Source of the DNA: Sebaldella sp. S0638
GTDB lineage: Bacteria > Fusobacteriota > Fusobacteriia > Fusobacteriales > Leptotrichiaceae
Direction of reading: 5' to 3'
Assembly (NCBI RefSeq): GCF_024158605.1
Contig: NZ_JAMZGM010000010.1
Location: forward strand, 1 to 64,000
Length of the DNA: 64,000 nucleotides
Numbering within the stretch: the stretch's first letter is position 1; every line of letters starts with the position of its first letter. A model generated the notes under the pieces. It saw only the letters and a program-made list of their open reading frames with translations. It made no database searches and was not told where the DNA came from. Shown in pieces: positions 14,554 to 23,560 of this stretch. The translations under genes and the position numbers were made by a program.

Positions 14554-16317
14554 TTAAATTTTATGTTTTTTGAAATACTTAGTGTGTAAAAGCTCATGTG
14601 CCTGATGACTCATCGGCTCTTTGAAATATTCATTATATAATTTTTTAATATATGGATTTTCGTGTGATTTTCTTATTGCTTTAGATTCATCTTCCACTCT
14701 GATTGCATCAGTTCTCTTTCTCAGTATAGAAGTGTTTCCATGATGGTAAGGCTGTCCTCCACCACCGATACATCCACCTTTACATGCCATTATTTCTATT
14801 GCGTGATACATAGATTTTCCTGCTCTTACTTCTTCAAGAAGTTTTCTTGCTTCTCCAAGACCATGTGCTATTCCTATTTTCAGATCAAGATCTCCTACTT
14901 TTACATCAGCACTTCTTACACCTTCAAAACCTCTTACAGCTTCATAATCTATATTATCCAGACTCTTTCCTGTATACCAGTCAGCAGCAGTTCTAAGAGC
15001 AGCTTCTATAACTCCTCCTGTTCTTCCGAAAATTACCCCTGCTCCAGTTGATTCTCCAAGTGGATTGTCAAATTCTTCGTCTTTCAGGATATTGAAATTT
15101 ATATTAGCCTGCTTTATTAATCTTGCAAGTTCTCTTGTAGAAAGAACTATATCTGTATCAAAATCTCCGTCTTTAGAGAATTCTTCTCTTCCTGCCTCAT
15201 ATTTTTTAGCAAGACAAGGCATTACAGAAACTACTATCAGATCTTTTCTGTCCACGTTTAATTCCTTGGCAAATACATTTTTAGCCACGGCACTAAACAT
15301 CTGCATCGGCGACTTAGCTGTCGACGGTATATCTAATAAGTCGTTAAAGTTATGCTCGAAGAATTTTACCCATGCCGGACAGCAAGATGTCAGAATAGGT
15401 AATTTTACACTAGTATCACCAGCAAGGTGTCTCTTTAATCTGTCTAAGAATTCAGATGCTTCTTCCATAATTGTCAGATCAGCTGCAAAGTCAGTATCAA
15501 AAACTCTGTCAAAACCTAATTTTCTAAGGGCTCCAACCATTTTTCCAGTTACAGAAGTTCCCGGATCATATCCGAATTCTTCTCCAAGTGCTACCCTTAC
15601 TGCTGGTGCCGTTTGTACAATAACTGTTTTTGTAGGATCTGCAAGGGCTGATAATACATCCCATGTAGCATCTCTTTCTACTAATGCTCCTGTAGGACAC
15701 ACAGCAACACATTGTCCGCAGTATGTACATACTGAATCATTTAAGTCCATTTCCATAGCAGGTGCTACAACTGCATCAAAACCTCTGTTTACTCCTGAAA
15801 GAGCTCCTACTGTCTGAACTTCGTTACACATAGTTTCACATCTTCTGCACATTATACATTTGTCCATATCTCTGATTATTGACTTAGATATATCTTTTCT
15901 GTATGTAGATTCTTTTCCTTCATATGCTATTTCTTTTATCCCGAATTCATGTGCCAGATCCTGAAGTTCGCATTCTCCTGATTTCTGACAAACCAGACAA
16001 TCTTTCGGGTGATCAGATAATAGTAATTCTAATACTATTTTTCTTGAATTTAGTGCTTTTATTGTATTTGTTTTTACTGTCATTCCTTCGTTAACAGGTG
16101 TCGCACAAGAAGGTGCCAGGTTTCTTCTTCCCTCTACTTCAACAACGCAGACTCTGCACGAAGCTGTTTTGTTTACACATCCAAAATCTGCCAGATTTAG
16201 ATAGCATAATGTTGGAATGTTTACTCCTGCACTTTTTGCAGCAGCTAGTATCGTTGTTCCTTCAGGAACTTGTACTTTTATATCATCAACTATTACATTC
16301 ACAAGTTTTTGACTCAT
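14554..16317 (-). CDS. hydA: [FeFe] hydrogenase catalytic subunit (HydA/HndD type)
   Basis: This subunit reduces protons or oxidises H2 at the H-cluster. Domains in order: N-terminal [2Fe-2S] plant-ferredoxin fold; His-ligated cluster region with 'HPKDCLVCQKSGEC' near residue 95; two [4Fe-4S] motifs (CIMCRRCETMC, CTYCGQCVAVCP) near residues 155-210; and the H-cluster signatures L1 'TSCCPAW' near 312, L2 'MPCLAKKYE' near 365 and L3 'MACKGGCIGGGGQP' near 507. All catalytic cysteines are present. At 587 residues it matches multimeric bifurcating hydrogenase subunits. It is the last gene of hydC-hydB-hydA, so it probably couples NADH and ferredoxin oxidation to H2 formation. Confidence 0.96.
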   Translation of the reverse strand: MSQKLVNVIVDDIKVQVPEGTTILAAAKSAGVNIPTLCYLNLADFGCVNKTASCRVCVVEVEGRRNLAPSCATPVNEGMTVKTNTIKALNSRKIVLELLLSDHPKDCLVCQKSGECELQDLAHEFGIKEIAYEGKESTYRKDISKSIIRDMDKCIMCRRCETMCNEVQTVGALSGVNRGFDAVVAPAMEMDLNDSVCTYCGQCVAVCPTGALVERDATWDVLSALADPTKTVIVQTAPAVRVALGEEFGYDPGTSVTGKMVGALRKLGFDRVFDTDFAADLTIMEEASEFLDRLKRHLAGDTSVKLPILTSCCPAWVKFFEHNFNDLLDIPSTAKSPMQMFSAVAKNVFAKELNVDRKDLIVVSVMPCLAKKYEAGREEFSKDGDFDTDIVLSTRELARLIKQANINFNILKDEEFDNPLGESTGAGVIFGRTGGVIEAALRTAADWYTGKSLDNIDYEAVRGFEGVRSADVKVGDLDLKIGIAHGLGEARKLLEEVRAGKSMYHAIEIMACKGGCIGGGGQPYHHGNTSILRKRTDAIRVEDESKAIRKSHENPYIKKLYNEYFKEPMSHQAHELLHTKYFKKHKI

Positions 16318-16342
16318 TGAACTTTCACTCCCTATCTTTTAA

Positions 16343-18187
16343 TTATATTCTGTCTATTGCACTGAATTTACATTTGTCATAACATGCACCACACTTAATA
16401 CATTTATCCTGCTCAATGACATGTTTTTCTTTTACTTTACCTTCTATACATGACACAGGACAAACTCTTGCACAGGCAGTACATCCTATACACTTGTCGT
16501 TTATTACATATTTTAACAGTGCAGTACATTGACCTGAAGGACACTTTTTATCTTTTACGTGTGCCTCATATTCATGCCAGAAATTATTTAATGTAGATAA
16601 TATCGGATTTGGTGCTGTCTGCCCCAGACCACACAGTGAAGTATCTTTTATTACGTTAGAAAGTTCTTTTAGTTTTCTTAAATCGTCTTCCGTTCCGTTT
16701 CCTTTTGTTATTTTTTCAAGTATTTCAAGTAATCTCTGATTTCCTATTCTGCAAGGAGTACATTTCCCGCATGATTCTTCTACTGTAAATTCCAGATAGA
16801 ACTTAGATACTGCAACCATACAGTCATCTTCGTCCATTACTATCATTCCGCCGGATCCCATCATAGATCCCTGTGCCATCAGACTGTCAAAATCTATTGC
16901 TACATCAAGGTGTTTTTCAGTAAGACATCCTCCAGACGGTCCTCCTGTCTGAACTGACTTAAATTTCTTTCCGTCTTTGATTCCTCCGCCGATTTCATAG
17001 ATAACTTCTCTAAGAGTAGTTCCCATAGGTACTTCTATCAGTCCTACGTTATTTATCTTTCCTGCAAGGGCGAATACTTTTGTTCCTGATGATTTTTCAG
17101 TACCGAATGATTTAAACCAGTCAGCCCCTTTATTTATGATTACTGGTATATTTGCCAGTGTTTCTACGTTATTAACGTTTGTAGGGTATCCGTTATATCC
17201 GTGTTCTGCCGGGAACGGCGGTTTCGTAGTAGGTTCTCCTCTGTGCCCTTCCATTGAGTGGATAAGTGCTGTTTCCTCTCCACATACGAATGCTCCTGCA
17301 CCATATTTTATTTCAATATCAAAGTCGAATCCTGAATTAAATATGTTCTTTCCAAGAACTCCACTTTCTTTTGCTTCTTCAAGTGCTATTTTCAGTCTCT
17401 TTATCGCAAGAGGGTACTCTGCTCTTATGTATACAAGACCGTTACTTGCCCCGATAGCATATCCGCAGATAGCCATAGCTTCTATTATAGAGTGAGGATC
17501 TCCTTCAAGTATTGATCTGTCCATGAATGCTCCCGGATCTCCCTCATCGGCATTACATACTACATATTTTTGGTCTGCTTTATTATTTAGTGCAAACTGC
17601 CACTTCATCCCTGTAGAGAATCCTGCTCCTCCTCTTCCTCTGAGTCCTGAATTCTTTACGATTTCTATTACTTCCTGCTGATCCATTTCTGTTACTTTAT
17701 GAAGTGCAGTATATCCGTCATGAAGAAAATAATCGTCTATATCTTCCGGATCTACTAATCCACAGTTTCTTAAAGCTATTCTTCTCTGTTTTTTATAGAA
17801 ATCCATATGATCTGAATCGCTTATTCTTTTTTTAGAAACCGGATCTACATATAGTAATTCCTCTACTTTTTCTTCACCTATAAGATGTTTGTCTACTAAT
17901 TTATCCACATCTTCAGGTGTTACTTCTGTATAAAATGTATTATCAGGAAGCATTTTTACTATCGGACCTTTTTCACAAAATCCAAAACATCCCGTTTTTA
18001 TTACTCTTATTTCATCTTCTTTTCCCAGAGCTTTCACTCTTTCTTCCATTTTAGCAGCTATATCATTACTACCTGAGGAAATACAACCTGTTCCACCGCA
18101 TATAAGAACTTGCTTGCTGTATTTTCTGCTTTTATTAATACTGTCTTTTAAAGTATTTAACTCTTCTATAGAAGTCACACGTGACAT
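16343..18187 (-). CDS. hydB: Hydrogenase NADH/FMN subunit (HydB/HndC, NuoF-like)
   Basis: This is the diaphorase and proposed bifurcating subunit of the HydABC complex. The N terminus is a thioredoxin-like [2Fe-2S] domain (CGGTGCISSG and CFGFC, residues 30-95). Next comes the NuoF core with NADH/FMN motif 'GRGGAGFSTG' near residue 178, then the [4Fe-4S] site 'SCGKCTPCRIG' near 475, and a C-terminal 2x[4Fe-4S] ferredoxin (CIGCTACARVCPVSC, CIKCGACYDKC). The 614 residues and this domain order are those of bifurcating hydrogenases rather than complex I. It is spaced 25 bases from hydA and 14 from hydC. Confidence 0.95.
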   Translation of the reverse strand: MSRVTSIEELNTLKDSINKSRKYSKQVLICGGTGCISSGSNDIAAKMEERVKALGKEDEIRVIKTGCFGFCEKGPIVKMLPDNTFYTEVTPEDVDKLVDKHLIGEEKVEELLYVDPVSKKRISDSDHMDFYKKQRRIALRNCGLVDPEDIDDYFLHDGYTALHKVTEMDQQEVIEIVKNSGLRGRGGAGFSTGMKWQFALNNKADQKYVVCNADEGDPGAFMDRSILEGDPHSIIEAMAICGYAIGASNGLVYIRAEYPLAIKRLKIALEEAKESGVLGKNIFNSGFDFDIEIKYGAGAFVCGEETALIHSMEGHRGEPTTKPPFPAEHGYNGYPTNVNNVETLANIPVIINKGADWFKSFGTEKSSGTKVFALAGKINNVGLIEVPMGTTLREVIYEIGGGIKDGKKFKSVQTGGPSGGCLTEKHLDVAIDFDSLMAQGSMMGSGGMIVMDEDDCMVAVSKFYLEFTVEESCGKCTPCRIGNQRLLEILEKITKGNGTEDDLRKLKELSNVIKDTSLCGLGQTAPNPILSTLNNFWHEYEAHVKDKKCPSGQCTALLKYVINDKCIGCTACARVCPVSCIEGKVKEKHVIEQDKCIKCGACYDKCKFSAIDRI

Positions 18188-18201
18188 AAGTTCCCTCCTA
18201 A

Positions 18202-18678
18202 TTATTTATATTCATTTATAATTTTCTTTACTTCTTTTACTTCCACTTTTTTATACACTTTTTCACCAACTAATACCACTGGTGCAATACCGCAGGCACC
18301 TACACATCTTAATGCATCTATTGAGAATTTCCCGTCAAGAGATGTCTCACCAGATTTAATTCCTAATTCTTTTTGGAATTCTTCCAATACTTTATCTGCT
18401 CCTCTTACATAGCATGCTGTTCCCATACATACTGAAACTGCATGTTCACCTTTTGGTACCATTGTAAAAAATGAATAAAAACTAACAACTCCATAAACAT
18501 TAGCAAGAGATTCATTTAATTTCTCCGCAACATACTCCTGAATCTCTCTCGGCAAGTATCCAAAGATTTCCTGAGCCTTGTGCAAAACAGATATTAACGA
18601 TCCCTTTTTAGTTTCTAATGAGTCAATAAAAACATCAAGTTCTCTAAAACCTGCTTCTTTTAATTCGTTTGCACACAT
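18202..18678 (-). CDS. hydC: Hydrogenase [2Fe-2S] subunit (HydC/HndA, NuoE-like)
   Basis: The small electron-transfer subunit of the HydABC complex. It has an N-terminal helical part with 'GYLPREIQEYVAEKL' and a thioredoxin-like [2Fe-2S] domain with C-x4-C in 'CMGTAC' near residue 81 and C-x3-C in 'CVGAC' near 122. Its 158 residues are typical. It opens the operon, starting at ATG 18678 behind AAAGGAGG. A second, divergent NuoE-like protein is encoded at 9.8 kb. Confidence 0.93.
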   Translation of the reverse strand: MCANELKEAGFRELDVFIDSLETKKGSLISVLHKAQEIFGYLPREIQEYVAEKLNESLANVYGVVSFYSFFTMVPKGEHAVSVCMGTACYVRGADKVLEEFQKELGIKSGETSLDGKFSIDALRCVGACGIAPVVLVGEKVYKKVEVKEVKKIINEYK

Positions 18679-18758
18679 TTTTTTTCCTCCTTTATTTTGT
18701 CAATCAAATATTTTTATATTAAATTTTTTTTGATATTAAACATTTTGTTTATCTTACT

Positions 18759-18776
18759 AAGTTAATTTTTTCACAA
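18759..18776 (-). promoter_or_regulatory. Candidate Rex (NADH-sensing repressor) operator
   Basis: The minus-strand sequence TTGTGAAAAAATTAACTT matches 11 of the 14 defined positions of the clostridial Rex consensus TTGTTAA-N4-TTAACAA. It starts about 20 bases downstream of the -10 box of the hyd promoter, a position where a repressor would block transcription. No rex gene is in the window. Confidence 0.45.
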
Positions 18777-18795
18777 AGAAAATTTACATAACGAT

Positions 18796-18823
18796 ATTAT
18801 ACACTAAATAGCTTTTAAGTCAA
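18796..18823 (-). promoter_or_regulatory. Promoter of hydC-hydB-hydA
   Basis: TTGACT (18818-18823) and TATAAT (18796-18801) on the minus strand with a 16-base spacer, giving a leader of about 110 bases that carries the Rex-like site. Confidence 0.7.
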
Positions 18824-19103
18824 GTTAAATCTTGTTTTTTCCGTTAATTATATATTTTTTTTCAGAAACAACTTTATAGCATTAGTTTTCTATATGCTAA
18901 AAACTTCCGGACACTGTATTCAAAAGTAATACAGACAATTATTTTCATCAGATTGTTTTATTTTTTTTTAGCGAATAAATTATTTTTCATTTGCATATAT
19001 AATTATTTTAAAATTAATATTTTCACAATGTATTTTTACTTACTATATTTTAGATATTAATATTTTTGCTGATATTTAATAAACCTGATCTTATCTGGTT
19101 TTA
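18824..19103. other. AT-rich intergenic region without recognised gene
   Basis: Upstream of the hyd promoter. It has homopolymer runs and a weak AAACC/GGTTT inverted repeat at 19081-19101. No open frame with a ribosome site, RNA gene or repeat was recognised. Confidence 0.5.
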
Positions 19104-19142
19104 TAAAAAAAGAAAACGGGTGTATACAATCCCCCGTTTTCT
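19104..19142 (-). terminator. Terminator after the outer membrane channel-like gene
   Basis: A stem of AGAAAACGGG pairing with CCCGTTTTCT, followed on the minus strand by TTTTTTTATAAAAC, about 100 bases downstream of the stop. Confidence 0.8.
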
Positions 19143-19240
19143 TATAAATTATTCTGATAATTTCATTATATTGCCGATCAATATCTATATATTACATTAA
19201 TGCATAATGACCGGTACTAAAGTACAACTACAAACATTAA

Positions 19241-20083
19241 TTATACTCCCCATCTAGGGTCGTTATCAGTACGTTTCAGATAATAACGCGGTGACAGTCC
19301 TATACTTAAAGGTACTACTCCGCCTAATTTCACGACTTTCCCCACTCCTACTTCCAAGGGGGCGCTCAGCTTATCATCTACCCAGTCATAATCAAGTTCC
19401 ACGTTTCCGCTTACTGTCCATCCGCCTTTGATATGATATGCCACAAACGGCTGTATTGATGTCTCATTAATATCTCTGTCACCTTCACCGCCAGTTGACC
19501 ACAATTGTTCCGCGAGACCGCCGAAAGTCCAGCTTTCTCTCTGTACGACTATAGTAGCAGCCGGCCCGAAAGCCCATTTCTTCGAACTAAATTCATCTTT
19601 TCCCAAAGGAATATTTACAATAGGTCCTACACCCCATATCAGTTTGTTCGGCCCTTGATCTGAACCTCCCTGCGGTGCAAAAAAGAAACTTTGCTCAATA
19701 TCTCCTATACCTTTTTGTGAAGTATCCCCTACTACACCGTTTTGCTGTATCAGAGGAATTATTGTTCTTATTATTACTTTCCAGTCTTTTCCAAGATTTA
19801 CCGGTATTACAGGCTGTATATTTAAAGTATTTCTTTTTCCGTAATTCGGTCCTACATCCCCGTCAAAATCATATTCAAAAGGAAAGATATACAGTGAAGA
19901 CACAGGATTCGACAATTCTTTCGATATCTCATCCACACTCTGATTCCTGTCATTCGCCGCCGCTGCCTTAACCTCTGCTCTGTCACTCAGAGCCAGAAAA
20001 GGAAAACACATGATTGCTAACAAAATGAAAATTCCTCTTGCTGTATTCTTTGCAGCACCAGATTTATAAGCTGGTTTTGCCAT
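19241..20083 (-). CDS. Outer membrane channel-like protein (phenol MetA-pathway / transporter family)
   Basis: After a long positively charged leader with one hydrophobic segment (about residues 15-34) the protein is a succession of amphipathic beta strands with Trp/Gly turns such as 'NLGKDWKVIIRTIIPL' and 'GGWTVSGNVELDYDW'. This is the pattern of the 'MetA-pathway of phenol degradation' outer membrane family. The family's substrates are unknown. In many Proteobacteria such genes sit near DUF1254 proteins, one of which occurs at 32.3 kb here. The codon and base composition looks somewhat richer in G+C than that of neighbours, so horizontal acquisition is possible. It has its own promoter and terminator. 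Confidence 0.65.
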   Translation of the reverse strand: MAKPAYKSGAAKNTARGIFILLAIMCFPFLALSDRAEVKAAAANDRNQSVDEISKELSNPVSSLYIFPFEYDFDGDVGPNYGKRNTLNIQPVIPVNLGKDWKVIIRTIIPLIQQNGVVGDTSQKGIGDIEQSFFFAPQGGSDQGPNKLIWGVGPIVNIPLGKDEFSSKKWAFGPAATIVVQRESWTFGGLAEQLWSTGGEGDRDINETSIQPFVAYHIKGGWTVSGNVELDYDWVDDKLSAPLEVGVGKVVKLGGVVPLSIGLSPRYYLKRTDNDPRWGV

Positions 20084-20178
20084 ATTAAACCACTCCTACT
20101 TGCTCAGAATTCAATTCAGACTACTATTAATACTATACTTTCTTTGCTCTTTTATTCAAAATGTTTTTCTATATACAA

Positions 20179-20207
20179 ATGTTAGCAAAATTGGCTGTCT
20201 TTGTCAA
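20179..20207 (-). promoter_or_regulatory. Promoter of the outer membrane channel-like gene
   Basis: TTGACA (20202-20207) and TAACAT (20179-20184) on the minus strand with a 17-base spacer, about 95 bases ahead of the start codon. Confidence 0.6.
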
Positions 20208-20218
20208 TTAATATTTTG

Positions 20219-20263
20219 CAAAAAAAGAAACAGTAATGCTGTTTTAATGCTATACTGTTTCTT
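20219..20263 (-). terminator. Terminator of the pta-ackA operon
   Basis: A perfect 11-bp stem AAGAAACAGTA/TACTGTTTCTT with a 17-base loop, followed on the minus strand by TTTTTTTGC, just after ackA. Confidence 0.85.
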
Positions 20264-20271
20264 CTTTTTGA

Positions 20272-21465
20272 TTATTTTGCTAATTCATATGTATCTCTTG
20301 CTATCATTAATTCTTCTGCAGTTTCTATTTTAAATACTCTTATTTTTGAAGCTGCCGTACTTAATTCAACGTCACCGCTGATTCTTTTTCCGTTTATTTC
20401 TTCATTCAGTTCTACTCCAAGGAATTTTAACCCGCTGCATATGTCTCTTCTCACAGCTGAATCATTTTCTCCTACGCCGCCTGTAAATGCTATTGCATCT
20501 ACTCCGTTTAATGCAGCAGCATATGCACCTATATATGATTTTACTCTGTATGTAAACATATGGTGTGCAAGATAAGCTCTTTCATCTCCTACGGCATTGG
20601 CATCTTCCAAATCTCTGAAATCCGAACTTTTCCCGAATATTCCCAAAACTCCTGACTGCTTATTCATTCTCGCATCCATCTGTTTTGAGTCAAGTCCTCT
20701 TTTTTCCATTATGTATAATACAGCAGCAGGATCAATATCACCGCATCTTGTTCCCATCATAAGCCCCTGCAGCGGTGTAAGCCCCATTGATGTGTCTATA
20801 GATTCACCATTCTTTACAGCTGAAATACTTGCTCCGTTTCCAAGGTGGCACACTATTATTTTTGAACTTTTATTATCTATTAATTCTGCTGTTCTTTCAC
20901 TTACATATTTATGAGATGTCCCGTGAAATCCATACTTTCTTACTTTTAACTCTGTATAGTCTTCATAAGGAAGGGCATACATATATGCTTCTGCAGGTAC
21001 TGTCTGATGGAATGCAGTATCAAATACAGCTACATTCGGTTTCCCAGGAAGCAGCTCCTGCATTACTCTTATTCCCATAATATTAGCAGGATTATGAAGA
21101 GGAGCCAGTTCTGCCACTTCTTCTATTTTTTTCAAAGCTTCGTCAGTTATTAATGCCGATCCTTTAAAATATTCTCCGCCGTGCACTACTCTGTGCCCTA
21201 TTGCATCTATTTCGTTTACATCTGTTATATTTCCGCTTTCAGAATCCTGGAGGGCTTTTAATACTAAATCAATTGCCACTTTATGATTGGGCATATCTTT
21301 TGTTATTTCATTTTTTGTATCTTTTACTGTGTTTTTATAAACTAATTTTGAATCATTTATACCTATTCTTTCACAGATTCCTTTGGCCAGAGTTTCCTCC
21401 TTAGTCATGTCTACTAGCTCGAACTTTAGCGAAGAACTTCCGCTGTTAATTACTAAAACTTTCAT
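20272..21465 (-). CDS. ackA: Acetate kinase
   Basis: AckA interconverts acetyl phosphate and acetate with ATP formation, the final energy-yielding step of acetate fermentation. The 397 residues cover the full ASKHA-fold enzyme: 'NSGSSSLKF' at residues 7-15, 'VFDTAFHQ' near 147, 'GTSHKYVS' near 181, 'HLGNGASISA' near 207 and 'FTGGVGEN' near 325. It follows pta by 16 bases with GGAGG in front and ends at a strong terminator, so it closes the rfaE2-tsaE-tsaB-ftsY-pta-ackA run. Confidence 0.97.
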   Translation of the reverse strand: MKVLVINSGSSSLKFELVDMTKEETLAKGICERIGINDSKLVYKNTVKDTKNEITKDMPNHKVAIDLVLKALQDSESGNITDVNEIDAIGHRVVHGGEYFKGSALITDEALKKIEEVAELAPLHNPANIMGIRVMQELLPGKPNVAVFDTAFHQTVPAEAYMYALPYEDYTELKVRKYGFHGTSHKYVSERTAELIDNKSSKIIVCHLGNGASISAVKNGESIDTSMGLTPLQGLMMGTRCGDIDPAAVLYIMEKRGLDSKQMDARMNKQSGVLGIFGKSSDFRDLEDANAVGDERAYLAHHMFTYRVKSYIGAYAAALNGVDAIAFTGGVGENDSAVRRDICSGLKFLGVELNEEINGKRISGDVELSTAASKIRVFKIETAEELMIARDTYELAK

Positions 21466-21481
21466 GTTTTCCTCCTAAAAA

Positions 21482-22486
21482 TTATAATTCTGATTCTACA
21501 GCCGTTATGGCGGCTACATTTACAATATCCTCTACACTGCATCCTCTTGACAGATCATGTATCGGTCTTGCCAGCCCCTGTATTAACGGACCTAAAGCTT
21601 CTGCTTTGGCAAGTCTTTGTGCTATTTTATACCCTATATTTCCCGCTCCAAGATCCGGGAATATGAGAATATTTGCCTCTCCTTTTACTTCGCTGTTCGG
21701 AGCTTTTTTACGTGATACTTCCGGCACCACTGCCGCATCAAACTGTAATTCCCCACCAAATTTAAAATCAACATTTCTTGATTTTAAGATTTCTACTGCT
21801 TCCTGAACTCTTGTTACATCCTCCGAAGAAGCACTTCCATAGGTAGAAAATGACAGCATAGCCACCTTAGGCTCTTTTATATTTACCAGACTTCTTGCTT
21901 TTTCAGCACTTGAAATTGCTATATCAGCAAGCTGTTCTGAAGTAGGTTTCGGAATGACACCACAGTCACCGAAAATAAGAACTCCGTTTTCACCGTATTC
22001 AGGTGTATTCGTTATCATTATCATGGAACTTGATACAGTTTTCAGACCCGGCTTTGTTCCCACTACATGTATTGCCGCTCTCAAAACGTCTGCTGTCGGT
22101 GAATTTGACCCCGCTACCATTCCCGACACATATCCTTTTCTTACAAGCATTGCACCAAAATAAAGATTATCATGCTCCAGAGTTTTTCTGGCTTTTTCTA
22201 ATGTCATCCCTTTTTTTTCTCTTAATTTAAAAAGTTCCTGCACAAAGTCATCCATCTGAGCATATTCTTTTGGATCTAATATTTCTGCACCTTCTATACT
22301 TACCCCCAATTTTTCGGCGCTGGCTTTTATTTCATTTACCGCACCTACCAATACTACCTTTACTGTCCCTTCTTTTATCAGCTGTGCAGCTGCTTCTATT
22401 ACCCTAGTATCTTCAGTCTCGGGTAATACTACTTTTTTTCCGAGGCTTTTAGCTTTGCTCTTGATTTGTTCCATCAAACTTGACAA
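21482..22486 (-). CDS. pta: Phosphate acetyltransferase
   Basis: Pta converts acetyl-CoA and phosphate to acetyl phosphate, the substrate of AckA. The 334-residue product is the short, single-domain class, without the N-terminal DRTGG-type extension of the enterobacterial enzyme. Typical segments are 'VVLPETEDTRVIEAA' near residue 20, 'MVAGSNSPTADVLRAA' near 123 and the C-terminal 'NIGYKIAQRLAKAEALGPL'-like region that binds CoA. It lies between ftsY (30 bases) and ackA (16 bases). Confidence 0.96.
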   Translation of the reverse strand: MSSLMEQIKSKAKSLGKKVVLPETEDTRVIEAAAQLIKEGTVKVVLVGAVNEIKASAEKLGVSIEGAEILDPKEYAQMDDFVQELFKLREKKGMTLEKARKTLEHDNLYFGAMLVRKGYVSGMVAGSNSPTADVLRAAIHVVGTKPGLKTVSSSMIMITNTPEYGENGVLIFGDCGVIPKPTSEQLADIAISSAEKARSLVNIKEPKVAMLSFSTYGSASSEDVTRVQEAVEILKSRNVDFKFGGELQFDAAVVPEVSRKKAPNSEVKGEANILIFPDLGAGNIGYKIAQRLAKAEALGPLIQGLARPIHDLSRGCSVEDIVNVAAITAVESEL

Positions 22487-22516
22487 TTCCCATCACTCCT
22501 TAATGTTTTATATATA

Positions 22517-23560
22517 TTAATCAAAAATTGCATTAACAAATTCATCAGCGTTAAACTCACGCAGATCCTCTATTCCCTCACCAACTCCAAGATATTTTAT
22601 AGGTTTTTTCAGCTCATCGGATATTGCAAAAATAATTCCTCCTTTTGCAGTACCATCAAATTTAGTAAGTATCACACCTGATAAATCAACTATTTCATTA
22701 AATAACTTTGCCTGTTGGAGTCCGTTCTGACCCGTAGTACTGTCTATTACAAGTAATTTTTCAAAATTTTCCTCACCTGACTGCTGCATGATTATCTTAT
22801 TTATTTTCTCCAGCTCTTTCATCAGATCAGACTTATTATGAAGCCTTCCTGCTGTATCTATAATAGCTACATCATATTTTTTATTACGGGCTGTACTTAT
22901 TGTATCGAAAACCACTGCTCCGGGGTCACTTCCATGTGACTGCTTTACTACTTCCACGCCTGTTCTTTTTCCCCATTCTTCCAGCTGTTCTATTGCTGCA
23001 GCCCTGAAAGTATCTGCTGCCCCGATTATTACTTTTTTATTTTTCTGTTTCAGTTTACTTGCTATTTTACCAATCGAAGTTGTTTTCCCTACTCCGTTTA
23101 CACCAACTACGAGAATTATATTTAATTTTCCGTCTATTATATTCAAAGCACTGTCTTCACTGGAAATTTTTTCTCTCAAAATCTGCTTTAGTATTTCGTA
23201 TACTTCCTCAGAATCTTTTACTTTGGCTTTTTTCACCCGTTCTTCCAGTTCTTCTATTGTTCTCAGAGTCATATCAAATCCCAGATCCGACTGAATAAGC
23301 AAATCTTCCAGCTCTTCATACATCTCGTCATCTATTGGTTTTCCAGTAAAAACTTCTTTCAGCTTAGTAAAAAAGCCCTTTTTGGTAGTTACAAGCCTTT
23401 CTTTCAGAGGTTTGGGCTTCTCTGCTGTGTTTTCTTCAGGCTGTTTTTTAATTTCTTCGTCTATTACCTCTTCTGTTTCTTCTTCCGGTATGTCAGTATT
23501 GTTATCTTCATTATTTTCAGCTTTATTTTTTTTCAGCTTGAACAGATCTTTAAGTGCCAT
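22517..23560 (-). CDS. ftsY: Signal recognition particle receptor FtsY
   Basis: FtsY docks SRP-bound ribosomes at the inner membrane. A Glu-rich acidic A-domain (residues 10-55) precedes the N domain and the SRP-type GTPase: 'GVNGVGKTTSIGK' near residue 153, 'AADTFRAAAIEQL' near 180, 'DTAGR' near 238 and 'TKFDGTAKGG' near 297. The 347 residues are typical. The start overlaps the tsaB stop by about ten bases, so the two are translationally coupled. Confidence 0.96.
   Translation of the reverse strand: MALKDLFKLKKNKAENNEDNNTDIPEEETEEVIDEEIKKQPEENTAEKPKPLKERLVTTKKGFFTKLKEVFTGKPIDDEMYEELEDLLIQSDLGFDMTLRTIEELEERVKKAKVKDSEEVYEILKQILREKISSEDSALNIIDGKLNIILVVGVNGVGKTTSIGKIASKLKQKNKKVIIGAADTFRAAAIEQLEEWGKRTGVEVVKQSHGSDPGAVVFDTISTARNKKYDVAIIDTAGRLHNKSDLMKELEKINKIIMQQSGEENFEKLLVIDSTTGQNGLQQAKLFNEIVDLSGVILTKFDGTAKGGIIFAISDELKKPIKYLGVGEGIEDLREFNADEFVNAIFD

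Noticed and set aside
15065-15817. 250-codon open frame on the plus strand
   Set aside because: It lies wholly inside hydA on the other strand, where all hydrogenase motifs are intact.
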